From assembly GCA_034211175.1 (NCBI GenBank), contig JAXHUH010000034.1, positions 1 through 14,637 on the forward strand: DNA of 14,637 nucleotides, given 5' to 3'. A program made the position numbers and the translations under genes. Within the stretch, counting starts at the first letter, position 1. The number at the start of each line of letters is the position of its first letter. This document shows, piece after piece, positions 8,205-14,492 of the stretch. Origin of the DNA: JAXHUH01 sp034211175. Its GTDB lineage: Bacteria; Actinomycetota; Acidimicrobiia; Acidimicrobiales; CAIXPF01. Under the pieces are notes generated by a model. The model ran no database searches. It was given only the letters and a program-made list of their open reading frames with translations, and had not been told where the DNA came from.

Positions 8205-10538
8205 ATGACCCGACGATCCCGAGCGGCACTGGCGGCGACGACGACCGCGGCGGTCACGGCGGTGTCCGTCGGCGTCCTCTCGACGATGGTGGCCGACGCG
8301 GACCCCGCGCCGTGCACGGTCGACTACACGGTCGGTTCGGCGTGGCCCGGCGGCTTCAGCGCCAACGTCGCGATCGACAACCACGGCACCGCGCTCGACG
8401 GCTGGGCGCTCGAGTGGTCGGCACCTGCCGGCGAGGAGGTCCTCCGGGCCTGGGGGGTCGAGCCGACGGGGGACGGCGAGACGGTGCGGGTCGAGGGTGC
8501 GTCGTGGAACCGGACGATCGCCGAGGGCGGGACCGCCCACTTCGGGTTCCTCGGATCCCACGACACCGGTCCGGTGGTGCCCACGGCGTTCAGCCTGAAC
8601 GGGTCGGCCTGCGACGTGGCCGGCGGACCGACGACCACGACGGCTGCCCCGACGACGACCATGCCTCCGACGACCATGCCTCCGACCACGACCATGCCTC
8701 CGACCACGACCATGCCTCCGACCACCATGCCTTCGACCACGACGGCGCCGACGAGCACCCCGCCGTCGCCGGGTGGTGGCCGCCAGGTCGAGCGGCTCGG
8801 TCGGGGCGCGGTGAGCGTGCGTTCCGGTGACGCCAACCTGGTGAGCTGGCGCTGGCTCGGTGACGATCCCGACGATGTCGCGTTCAACGTGTACCGCGAC
8901 GGGTCGCTGGTGAACGACGAGCCGATCGCCGCGTCGACCAACCTGCTCGACGACGGGGCCCCGGCCGGCGCCACGTACACGGTGCGGGCGGTCGTCGGCG
9001 GTGCCGAGCAGGCCGACTCCGAGCCGGCGATCACGATGGGCGCCGGGTACCTCGAGATGGCGCTCGACGTCCCCGCCGGGGGGACGACCCCGTCGGGCGA
9101 GGCCTACACCTACTCGGCCAACGACGCCAGCGTCGGTGACCTCGACGGCGACGGCGAGTACGAGCTCGTCCTGAAGTGGGACCCGTCGAACTCGAAGGAC
9201 AACTCGCAGTCCGGCCACACCGGCAACGTGCTTGTCGACGCCTACGAGCTCGACGGCACCCGCCTCTGGCGCATCGACCTGGGCCGCAACATCCGGGCCG
9301 GCGCCCACTACACCCAGTTCCAGGTGTACGACTACGACGGCGACGGGCGGGCCGAGGTCGCGATGAAGACGGCCGACGCCACTGTCGATGGCGCCGGGTC
9401 GGTCATCGGCGACGCCGCCGCAGACCACCGCAACCCGGACGGCTACGTCCTGACCGGCCCCGAGTACCTGACGATGTTCGACGGCGCCAACGGCGCCGCG
9501 CTCGACACCGTCGACTACGACCCGCCCCGGGGTGACGTGTCGGCCTGGGGCGACTCGTACGGCAACCGGGTCGACCGGTTCCTCGCCGGGACCGCCTACC
9601 TGGACGGCGCCCGCCCCTCGCTGATCATGGCGCGGGGCTACTACACCCGCACGGTGCTGGCCGCGTGGAACTGGCGTGACGGCGCCTTCGAGAAGGTGTG
9701 GACCTTCGACAGCGACGACGCCGGCCCGGCGTGGGCGGGCCAGGGCAACCACAGCCTGTCGGTGGCCGACCTCGACGGCAACGGCCGCGACGAGATCGCC
9801 TACGGCGCCATGGCCGTCGACGACGACGGGACCGGGCTGTGGAGCACCGGCTACGGCCACGGCGACGCCCTCCACGTCGGCGACCTGGTGCCGTCGCGGC
9901 CGGGCCTCGAGGTGTTCGACATCCAGGAGCCGGTGGGGGTGGCCGGCGCCCACCTCGAGGACGCGGCGACCGGCGAGACGTTGTGGCGCAAGGCGTCGGC
10001 GTCGGGTTCCGACGAGGGCCCGGGCCGGGGCGTGGCCGCCGACATCTGGGCCGGCAGCCCCGGCGCCGAGATGTGGGTCGCGGGCGGCGGCCTCGGTGGG
10101 CTGTGGAGCGCCGATGGTGCCGAGGTCGGGCCCCAGCCGCCGTCGGTGAACTTCCTCGCCTGGTGGGACGACGACCCGGTGCGGGAGCTGGTGGACCGCA
10201 ACCGCATCGACCGCTACGACCCGGCGGGTTCGACCCGGCTGCTGACCGCCGACGGTGTGTCGGCCAACAACGGCACGAAGGCGACGCCGGCGCTGTCGGG
10301 CGACCTGCTCGGCGACTGGCGGGAGGAGGTCGTGTGGCGCACGGCGGACAGCTCGGCGCTGCGGATCTACTCGACGCCGGTGCCGACCGAGCGGCGGCTG
10401 ACGACGCTGATGCACGACACCCAGTACCGGGTGGCGATCGCGTGGCAGAACTCGGGCTACAACCAGCCGCCGCACCCGAGCTTCTTCCTCGGCGACGGGA
10501 TGGGGGAGGTGCCCCGCCCCACGGTCGCCCCCCGCTGA
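8205..10538 (+). CDS. Secreted rhamnogalacturonan lyase (PL11-like) with N-terminal CBM2
   Basis: A predicted extracellular pectin-degrading enzyme of 777 residues. An N-terminal signal peptide (about 1-32, Arg-rich start then Ala/Val/Thr core) precedes a family 2 carbohydrate-binding module (C37 to C136, with W47, W67, W71, W111 and the WNRTIAEGGTAHFGFLGS signature), a Thr/Pro/Met linker (about 143-188), and a PL11-type catalytic region from about 193. The PL11 likeness rests on GDLDGDGEYELVLKWDPSNSKDNS, YDYDGDGRAEVAMKTADAT, WGDSYGNRVDRFLAGTAYLDG, ARGYYTRTVLAAWNW, VADLDGNGRDEIAYGAM and a GDLLGDWREEVVWR block. The three DxDGxG loops are the calcium sites typical of this beta-propeller. PL11 enzymes cut rhamnogalacturonan I by beta-elimination. 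GGAAGGAG ends 4 nt before ATG 8205. The gene stands alone, ending in structured repeats and a terminator. Endo- or exo-action cannot be told from sequence. Confidence 0.9.
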   Translation: MTRRSRAALAATTTAAVTAVSVGVLSTMVADADPAPCTVDYTVGSAWPGGFSANVAIDNHGTALDGWALEWSAPAGEEVLRAWGVEPTGDGETVRVEGASWNRTIAEGGTAHFGFLGSHDTGPVVPTAFSLNGSACDVAGGPTTTTAAPTTTMPPTTMPPTTTMPPTTTMPPTTMPSTTTAPTSTPPSPGGGRQVERLGRGAVSVRSGDANLVSWRWLGDDPDDVAFNVYRDGSLVNDEPIAASTNLLDDGAPAGATYTVRAVVGGAEQADSEPAITMGAGYLEMALDVPAGGTTPSGEAYTYSANDASVGDLDGDGEYELVLKWDPSNSKDNSQSGHTGNVLVDAYELDGTRLWRIDLGRNIRAGAHYTQFQVYDYDGDGRAEVAMKTADATVDGAGSVIGDAAADHRNPDGYVLTGPEYLTMFDGANGAALDTVDYDPPRGDVSAWGDSYGNRVDRFLAGTAYLDGARPSLIMARGYYTRTVLAAWNWRDGAFEKVWTFDSDDAGPAWAGQGNHSLSVADLDGNGRDEIAYGAMAVDDDGTGLWSTGYGHGDALHVGDLVPSRPGLEVFDIQEPVGVAGAHLEDAATGETLWRKASASGSDEGPGRGVAADIWAGSPGAEMWVAGGGLGGLWSADGAEVGPQPPSVNFLAWWDDDPVRELVDRNRIDRYDPAGSTRLLTADGVSANNGTKATPALSGDLLGDWREEVVWRTADSSALRIYSTPVPTERRLTTLMHDTQYRVAIAWQNSGYNQPPHPSFFLGDGMGEVPRPTVAPR
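8631..8768 (+). repeat. Degenerate repeats encoding the Thr/Pro/Met linker
   Basis: A 12- to 15-bp unit around ACGACCATGCCTCCG recurs about six times and encodes TTTMPP or TTMPP. It joins the CBM2 to the catalytic region and is the type of flexible, possibly O-glycosylated linker seen in secreted actinobacterial glycan-active enzymes. Copy number is likely variable. Confidence 0.85.
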
Positions 10539-10550
10539 CCACCACGACGA

Positions 10551-10651
10551 GCCGAGTGATCTTGCTCTGCAAGTGAGCTCGGCCGCCGACCAAGCTCGCC
10601 CTGCGAGCGCAGTCGGCCGCCGACCAAGCTTGCCCTGCAAGCGCAGTCGGC
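10551..10651. repeat. Three tandem two-tier hairpins with compensatory stem changes
   Basis: Beginning 12 bp after the lyase stop, inner stem-loops recur with an exact 34-bp period: CTTGC/GCAAG (10561), GCTCGC/GCGAGC (10594) and GCTTGC/GCAAGC (10628), each with a 3-nt loop. Each sits inside an outer stem: GCCGAG/CTCGGC (10551, 10578), GCCGAC/GTCGGC (10585, 10612) and GCCGAC/GTCGGC (10619, 10646), separated by symmetrical internal loops. Differences between copies change both sides of each stem, so base pairing is kept. It may be a REP-like element, a structured 3' UTR or an RNA. Confidence 0.85.
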
Positions 10652-10687
10652 CATGGACGACCGGCCGTAGTCGAGGCGGCCGGTCCA

Positions 10688-10721
10688 GGCGCCGGCCCGG
10701 GGTTCGCCCCGGGCCGGTGTC
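10688..10721. terminator. UUCG-capped bidirectional terminator between lyase and TetR genes
   Basis: CCGGCCCGGGG (10692-10702) and CCCCGGGCCGG (10707-10717) form a perfect 11-bp stem around a TTCG tetraloop, extendable by four further pairs including G-U. It lies between two convergent genes and would be stable on either strand. No U-tract is present. Confidence 0.75.
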
Positions 10722-10759
10722 GCGTCCGGCGGCCGGTGTCCGGCGGTCAGGTTCGGTGG

Positions 10760-11521
10760 TCAGGTCCGGGCGATGCCGGCGACGAGGAACCGTCCGGCGA
10801 GGCGCATCTGGTGCTCGAAGAAGGCGTCGTCGTCGAGGACGCCGTTCTTCAGGTGGCCGAACAGCTCGAAGCTGAGCGTGCCGAAGAGGTTGGTCCACAC
10901 GAGCAGCGCCCGGCCGACGACCGGCGCCGGGAGCTCGGCCTCGGCGAACGCGGCGATGCGGGCGAAGTCGGCACGCACCGGTGCCGGGATGTCGGGGAGG
11001 GCGTCGGCCCGCTCGCCGTCGTCGACGTGACCGCTGTCGTTGTCGCCGGAAATGGTGTCGCCGGAGATGATGTCGCCGTCGGTGACGCCGTCGCGCACGA
11101 GGCGGAGCATGACGAGGCTGACGCGCTCGGCGGCGGGGATCGTCTGCTCGGGCGCCTGGTAGCCGGGCACCGGGCTCCCATAGATGAGCGCGTACTCGTG
11201 GATGTTGTCGGTGGCCCAGCGGCGCATGGCGGTGGCGATGGCGAGCCAGCGCGCCTCGGTCCCGGTGGTCGAGGCCGATGCCTCCTCGGCGACGGCTCCG
11301 AGGGACTCGTAGGCGTCGACGATGAGTGCGGTGAGCAGGTCGTCGCGGCTCGGGAAGTACCGGTACAGGGCGGACGAGGCCATGCCCAGCTCGCGTGACA
11401 CGGCGCGCAGGGAGAGGGCGGGGGCGCCGACGTCGCCGAGCTGGCGGCGGGCCGAGTCCTTGATCTCGCGGGTGAGCTCGGCCCGGGCCCGGGCTCTGGC
11501 GGTCTTCGGCGCGCTGGGCAT
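10760..11521 (-). CDS. TetR-family transcriptional regulator
   Basis: A 253-residue one-component repressor. The N-terminal DNA-binding domain includes TREIKDSARRQLGDVGAPALSLRAVSRELGMASSALYRYFPSRDDLLTALI (17-67) with the typical helix-turn-helix and the YRYFPSRDDLL turn. The ligand-binding half carries WATDNIHEYALIYGSPVPGYQAP (102-124), as in TetR proteins of the WHG/TetR_C_33 type. A short Asp/Gly/Ser insertion with a repeated five-residue pattern lies at about 140-155. ATG 11521 is preferred over the in-frame ATG at 11560 because a good promoter (TTGTCA, 17 bp, CATCAT) ends 7 nt before it. Two copies of a palindrome lie between this gene and the divergent nitroreductase-family gene, so it probably represses that gene, and possibly itself. 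Confidence 0.9.
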   Translation of the reverse strand: MPSAPKTARARARAELTREIKDSARRQLGDVGAPALSLRAVSRELGMASSALYRYFPSRDDLLTALIVDAYESLGAVAEEASASTTGTEARWLAIATAMRRWATDNIHEYALIYGSPVPGYQAPEQTIPAAERVSLVMLRLVRDGVTDGDIISGDTISGDNDSGHVDDGERADALPDIPAPVRADFARIAAFAEAELPAPVVGRALLVWTNLFGTLSFELFGHLKNGVLDDDAFFEHQMRLAGRFLVAGIART

Positions 11522-11528
11522 GCCCCCG

Positions 11529-11557
11529 ATGATGGCGGATCGCGAGAGCGGTGACAA
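11529..11557 (-). promoter_or_regulatory. Promoter of the TetR gene (leaderless)
   Basis: On the minus strand TTGTCA (11557-11552), a 17-bp spacer and CATCAT (11534-11529) are followed by 7 nt and the ATG. This is one of the best -35/-10 pairs in the window. The nearest operator starts 5 bp upstream of the -35. Confidence 0.5.
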
Positions 11558-11562
11558 CAATC

Positions 11563-11577
11563 GAGAGCACTGCTCTT
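11563..11577. promoter_or_regulatory. TetR operator, copy 1
   Basis: GAGAGCACTGCTCTT is a palindrome (AGAGCA, C, TGCTCT) with only the outermost pair broken. It lies just upstream of the TetR -35 and overlaps the TTGACT -35-like box of the opposite gene. It shares 14 of 15 bases with copy 2. Confidence 0.75.
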
Positions 11578-11609
11578 GACTCGGGTGCTGTGCCGTGATC
11601 AGCTATCCA
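11576..11609 (+). promoter_or_regulatory. Possible promoter of the nitroreductase-family gene
   Basis: TTGACT (11576-11581) overlaps operator 1 and TATCCA (11604-11609) lies just before operator 2, but the 22-bp spacing is too long for a normal sigma-70 promoter, so one of the boxes may be wrong. Confidence 0.3.
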
Positions 11610-11612
11610 CAA

Positions 11613-11629
11613 CGAGAGCACTGCTCTCG
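11613..11629. promoter_or_regulatory. TetR operator, copy 2
   Basis: CGAGAGCA and TGCTCTCG flank a central C: a perfect 17-bp palindrome 17 bp before the ATG of the nitroreductase-family gene. Its centre is 51 bp from that of copy 1. Its place at the presumed transcription start suggests repression. Confidence 0.8.
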
Positions 11630-11646
11630 CTTTCGAGGAGGAACCC

Positions 11647-12177
11647 ATGGCTGCCACGAGCACCACCGACCGCACCAGGAGCACCGAGATGGCGAACGAC
11701 GCGACCGGCCCCGCCTCCCGCGACGGCGATCCGTCGACTCGCTACCTCGAGCCGGGGGGCCTGACCGACAAGGTCTTCAACCGCCTGGTCAATGGCCTCA
11801 CCCGGCTCGGGATCAGCGTCTGGGGCTCCCGGGAGCTGCGGGTGCGGGGGCGCAAGAGCGGCGAGTGGCGCAAGACACCGGTGAACCTGCTCCGCCACGA
11901 CGGCCGCGACTACCTCGTCGCCCCCCGTGGCCACACCCAGTGGGTGCGCAACATCCGGGTGTCAGGTGAGGGTGAGCTGCGGGTCGGGCGGCGGGTCCGC
12001 TCGTTCCGGGCGGTGGAGGTGGCCGACGACGACAAGGCCCCGATCCTGCGTGCCTACCTGAAGCGCTGGAAGTTCGAGGTCGGGGTGTTCTTCGACGGCG
12101 TCGACGCCGACGCGCCCGACGAGACCCTGCGCTCGATCGCACCCGGCTACCCCGTGTTCGAGGTCGTGCCCGCCTGA
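11647..12177 (+). CDS. Deazaflavin (F420)-dependent nitroreductase-family protein
   Basis: The 176-residue protein fits the split-beta-barrel deazaflavin-dependent nitroreductase/F420H2-quinone reductase family (DDN-like). The core reads SRELRVRGRKSGEWRKTPVNLLRHDGRDYLVAPRGHTQWVRNIRVSGEGELRVGRR (61-116): a strand, the RGRKSGEWR turn, then GHTQWVRNIR, the usual family pattern for binding the cofactor phosphate tail. Such proteins use reduced F420 to reduce quinones or nitro compounds; the real substrate here is unknown. The first ~30 residues are Thr/Ser/Asp-rich and probably disordered. GAGGAGGA (11635-11642) is a strong ribosome site for ATG 11647. It is divergent from the TetR gene and preceded by the operator pair, so it is the likely TetR target, induced by a small hydrophobic ligand. 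Confidence 0.85.
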   Translation: MAATSTTDRTRSTEMANDATGPASRDGDPSTRYLEPGGLTDKVFNRLVNGLTRLGISVWGSRELRVRGRKSGEWRKTPVNLLRHDGRDYLVAPRGHTQWVRNIRVSGEGELRVGRRVRSFRAVEVADDDKAPILRAYLKRWKFEVGVFFDGVDADAPDETLRSIAPGYPVFEVVPA

Positions 12178-12193
12178 TCCGGTGGGCGTCGGG

Positions 12194-12209
12194 GAGCGGC
12201 CCGGCGCTC
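12194..12209. terminator. Weak hairpin between convergent genes
   Basis: GAGCG and CGCTC form a 5-bp stem with a 6-nt loop in the 30-bp gap between the nitroreductase-family and HAD genes. It could help end both transcripts but is too short to be sure. Confidence 0.25.
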
Positions 12210-13026
12210 AGCGCTGCTCGAGGATCCGCTCGATCACGATCGCGACCCCGTCGCGGTCGTGCGACGCGGTCACCTCGGAGCACAGCGCGGCGATCTCGGG
12301 GTGGGCGTTGCCCATCGCCACCGATCGACCGGCCCACCGCAGCATCGGCACGTCGTTGAGCTGGTCGCCGAACGCGATCACGCCGGTGGGGTCGACGCCG
12401 AGGCGTTCGGCGATGAGGGCGAGCCCCGACGCCTTGTCGACGCCCGCGGCCGTCGCCTCGACGAACGGGGCGCCGGACGTCGAGATCGTGATCGTCGGGG
12501 GCGCGAGCGGTTCGAGCAGCCGCTGGACGGCGACACCGTCCAGGTCGTCGACGCCGATGAACAGCTTGATGGCGGCGTCGATGGCCGAGAGGCCGTCGGT
12601 TCCCGTCGTGATCGCGGCGAACTCGGGGTGCGCCGCGGCGAAGCGGGCATCGCACCCGTAGCCGTCGATGGTCTCCCAGGCGAAGCCGACCCCGTCGACG
12701 GCACCGTGCAGCGCTTCCGCCGCGGCCCGGGCGACGTCCCCGGTGATCTCCCGGGCGAGGTCGACCCGTTGGGCCGCGACGTCGTACAGCACGGCGCCGT
12801 TGGAGCATGCCGCCAGCTCGATGACGCCGGTCGGCGCGAGCGGGGGAAGGGCGGCCGACCAGCCCCGACCGGTGGCCGCCACCACGTGGATGCCCTCGGC
12901 CGTCGCGGCGCGCAGCGCGGCGACCGTGCGCTCGGAGACGGCCTGGTCGGCGCCGAGCAGCGTGCCGTCGAGGTCCGTCGCGATCATCGTGATGGCCGTG
13001 TCGGCCGCCGTACCCGAGCCCGTCAT
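12208..13026 (-). CDS. HAD-superfamily phosphatase, Cof type (subfamily IIB)
   Basis: A 272-residue cytosolic phosphatase of the kind that dephosphorylates sugar phosphates, nucleotides or similar metabolites. The HAD motifs are complete: motif I DLDGTLLG with nucleophile D18 and D20, motif II ATGR (51-54), motif III lysine K198 in VDKASGL, and motif IV GDQLNDVPML (220-229) with its acidic pair. The inserted alpha/beta cap between about 85 and 195 is the size of a type IIB cap, and SNGAVLYD (75-82) is typical of Cof proteins. The substrate cannot be read from sequence. ATG 13026 is favoured by a leaderless -10-like TACAAC 7 nt upstream; an ATG 13 codons later is possible but less likely. It is divergent from the DUF6687-like gene. 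Confidence 0.92.
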   Translation of the reverse strand: MTGSGTAADTAITMIATDLDGTLLGADQAVSERTVAALRAATAEGIHVVAATGRGWSAALPPLAPTGVIELAACSNGAVLYDVAAQRVDLAREITGDVARAAAEALHGAVDGVGFAWETIDGYGCDARFAAAHPEFAAITTGTDGLSAIDAAIKLFIGVDDLDGVAVQRLLEPLAPPTITISTSGAPFVEATAAGVDKASGLALIAERLGVDPTGVIAFGDQLNDVPMLRWAGRSVAMGNAHPEIAALCSEVTASHDRDGVAIVIERILEQR

Positions 13027-13033
13027 GGGCTGG

Positions 13034-13039
13034 GTTGTA
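13034..13039 (-). promoter_or_regulatory. Predicted -10 box of the HAD gene (leaderless)
   Basis: On the minus strand TACAAC is followed by 7 nt and the ATG at 13026. No ribosome site and no clear -35 were seen. Confidence 0.45.
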
Positions 13040-13114
13040 GCCCGCGGCGGCGTGGTGCGACGACCCGACGGCCAGGAGTCACGTCACCGCCGGCGGACGG
13101 CCGCCGAGTGTCCC

Positions 13115-13145
13115 TTGACCTCGAGTGGGCCTGAGGTCCTACGTT
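13115..13145 (+). promoter_or_regulatory. Promoter of the DUF6687-like gene (leaderless)
   Basis: TTGACC (13115-13120), a 19-bp spacer and TACGTT (13140-13145) are followed by exactly 6 nt and the ATG at 13152. This placement argues against a start further upstream at 13125. Confidence 0.5.
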
Positions 13146-13151
13146 CCGGCG

Positions 13152-14150
13152 ATGCGAACCCGCCGGTACGTGCCCTACGAGCAGACGGTGTCGACCGCCA
13201 ACATCGTGGTCGACGGCTCCCCGAACGCGGCCACGGTCCTCACCCTGTCGCACTGGCCGGGCCAGCCCGTCGCGCCGGAGCATCGCGCCGACCTGTCGGC
13301 GCAGATGGCGTTCCGCTTCCTCGACGACCCGACGGCGGACGAGGTCGATGCCGACGTCGTGACCAACAACCACTTCGACCAGGACGGCCTGGTCGGGCTG
13401 TTCGCACTGTGCTCGCCCGACGAGGCGCTCGCCCGCCGGGAGCTGCTCGAGGACGTGGCGGCGGCCGGCGACTTCGGCACCTACCGCGACCGTCGGGCGG
13501 CGCGCGCCTCGATGATCATCGACGCCCTCGCCGACCCCGCGCGCAGTCCGCTCGTGGACCTGCCCGCCGACGAGACGCAACGATGCGCCCGGCTCTACCG
13601 GGAGGGCCTCGAGCTCCTCGTCGAGATCGTCGAACGCCCCGAGGGCCGCGAGGACCTCTGGGTCGACGAGGACCGTGCCCTCACCGCGAGCGAGGCCGCC
13701 ATCCGGGCGGGCGACGTCACCATCGACGAGGACCTCGACCTCGATCTCGCCGTCGTCACGGTGCCGGAGGGCCTCCGGGACCTCGGTGGCCACCGCTTCG
13801 TCGGTTACCGCTTCGAGCACCTCCACCCGATGGCCCTGCACAACGCGACCGATCGCACGGCGGTGCTCGTCGTCCACGGTGCGGGGTTCCGCTTCACGTA
13901 CCGCTACGAGACCTGGGTCCAGTTCTCGTCGCGGGCGGTGCGCCCGAGGGTCGCGCTCGAGCCGCTCGCCGAGCGCTTGACCGATCGGGAGCCGGGCGAC
14001 GTGGAGTGGGTCGCCGACCCGGTCGGGAGGCTCAGCCCGTCGATGGCGCCCCGAGGCGGTGTGTCGGGCCTCGCCCGCGGGGAGGTCGCCGACGAGCTCC
14101 GACGTCACCTGGCGACGGCCCCGGTGGCGTGGGACCCTTTTCCGGAATGA
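13152..14150 (+). CDS. DUF6687-like protein of unknown function
   Basis: The 332-residue soluble protein begins MRTRRYVPYEQTVSTANIVVDGSPNAATVLTLSHWPG. This opening, together with DLSAQMAFRF and TNNHFDQDGLVGLFAL (71-86), is what I recall of the uncharacterised family DUF6687; the DUF number is from memory. No signal peptide or membrane segment is visible. The invariant-looking SHW (33-35) and NNHFDQDG (72-79) are rich in potential metal ligands; the second resembles the HxDxDG element of DHH-type phosphoesterases, but no full DHH motif set was found. A C-terminal beta-rich part (VLVVHGAGFRFTYRYETWVQFSSR, 248-271) follows. ATG 13152 was chosen for its leaderless promoter. The gene is divergent from the HAD gene and followed by a long structured non-coding region. 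Confidence 0.8.
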   Translation: MRTRRYVPYEQTVSTANIVVDGSPNAATVLTLSHWPGQPVAPEHRADLSAQMAFRFLDDPTADEVDADVVTNNHFDQDGLVGLFALCSPDEALARRELLEDVAAAGDFGTYRDRRAARASMIIDALADPARSPLVDLPADETQRCARLYREGLELLVEIVERPEGREDLWVDEDRALTASEAAIRAGDVTIDEDLDLDLAVVTVPEGLRDLGGHRFVGYRFEHLHPMALHNATDRTAVLVVHGAGFRFTYRYETWVQFSSRAVRPRVALEPLAERLTDREPGDVEWVADPVGRLSPSMAPRGGVSGLARGEVADELRRHLATAPVAWDPFPE

Positions 14151-14154
14151 GGTT

Positions 14155-14438
14155 CCATTGTTTGCGGTCTCATCCGTCTATCGCGGCCTGAGAACCTTGG
14201 TTCTCGAATCAATGGTGTCGGAACGTCCTGCTCCATGGTTCGTCGCCGGAGAAGCGGGTTCGCACGTCTGATGCATGTTCGTCGACGTGCGGTGCGGCGG
14301 ATGGGTGCTGGGTCCGCCTCGACGTGTGACCGGCGTTCGTCCACGTCGGGAACGTCGACCGCCGTGTTGACGTTCCGTTGGTCAGTCCAGTGCGATGCCG
14401 GCACGGAAACGGCCAGGCCACTGGTCGATCGTGACCAA
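14155..14438. other. Gene-free region tiled with perfect inverted repeats
   Basis: No convincing coding sequence is present. GC falls to about 53-60% over 14161-14280, against about 70% in the genes. Perfect dyads: CCATTG/CAATGG (14155-14160, 14210-14215) enclosing GAGAACC/GGTTCTC (14190-14205); CGCACGTC/GACGTGCG (14261-14291); GGCGGA/TCCGCC (14296-14318); CGACGTG/CACGTCG (14320-14348); GGAACGTC/GACGTTCC (14349-14376); and a nested element TTGGTCA/TGACCAA, CCAGTG/CACTGG, GCCG/CGGC (14378-14438). From 14261 they abut almost without gaps, as in a folded RNA. It matches no tRNA, RNase P, tmRNA or SRP RNA that I recognise. Confidence 0.55.
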
Positions 14439-14492
14439 GGCGTTGCGAATTCATGACGATCGTTGTTGACTTCGTGTCAGGTACAGAGCGGG

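Noticed and set aside
8043..11684. 1213-codon open frame on the minus strand opposite the lyase and TetR genes
   Set aside because: It runs antisense to the well-supported lyase and shares the strand but not the frame of the TetR gene. Its translation is Arg/Gly/Val-rich with no recognisable domain. Such long shadows are expected in high-GC DNA.
13125..13151. Upstream in-frame start for the DUF6687-like gene
   Set aside because: It lies within the -35/-10 spacer of the leaderless promoter, and the added residues do not fit the family start.
13023..14108. 361-codon minus-strand frame opposite the DUF6687-like gene
   Set aside because: The plus-strand frame has the family-like start, a promoter and a balanced composition; the minus frame does not.
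14185..14216. GGTTCTCGAATC considered as the T-arm of a tRNA
   Set aside because: The T-loop is not of the GGTTCGAATC form, and no acceptor stem, D-arm, anticodon arm or CCA end could be assembled around it.
14466..14487. TTGACT and TACAGA as a promoter for the right-edge RNA
   Set aside because: The spacer is only 10 bp, too short for a sigma-70 promoter. One of the boxes may still belong to another promoter.
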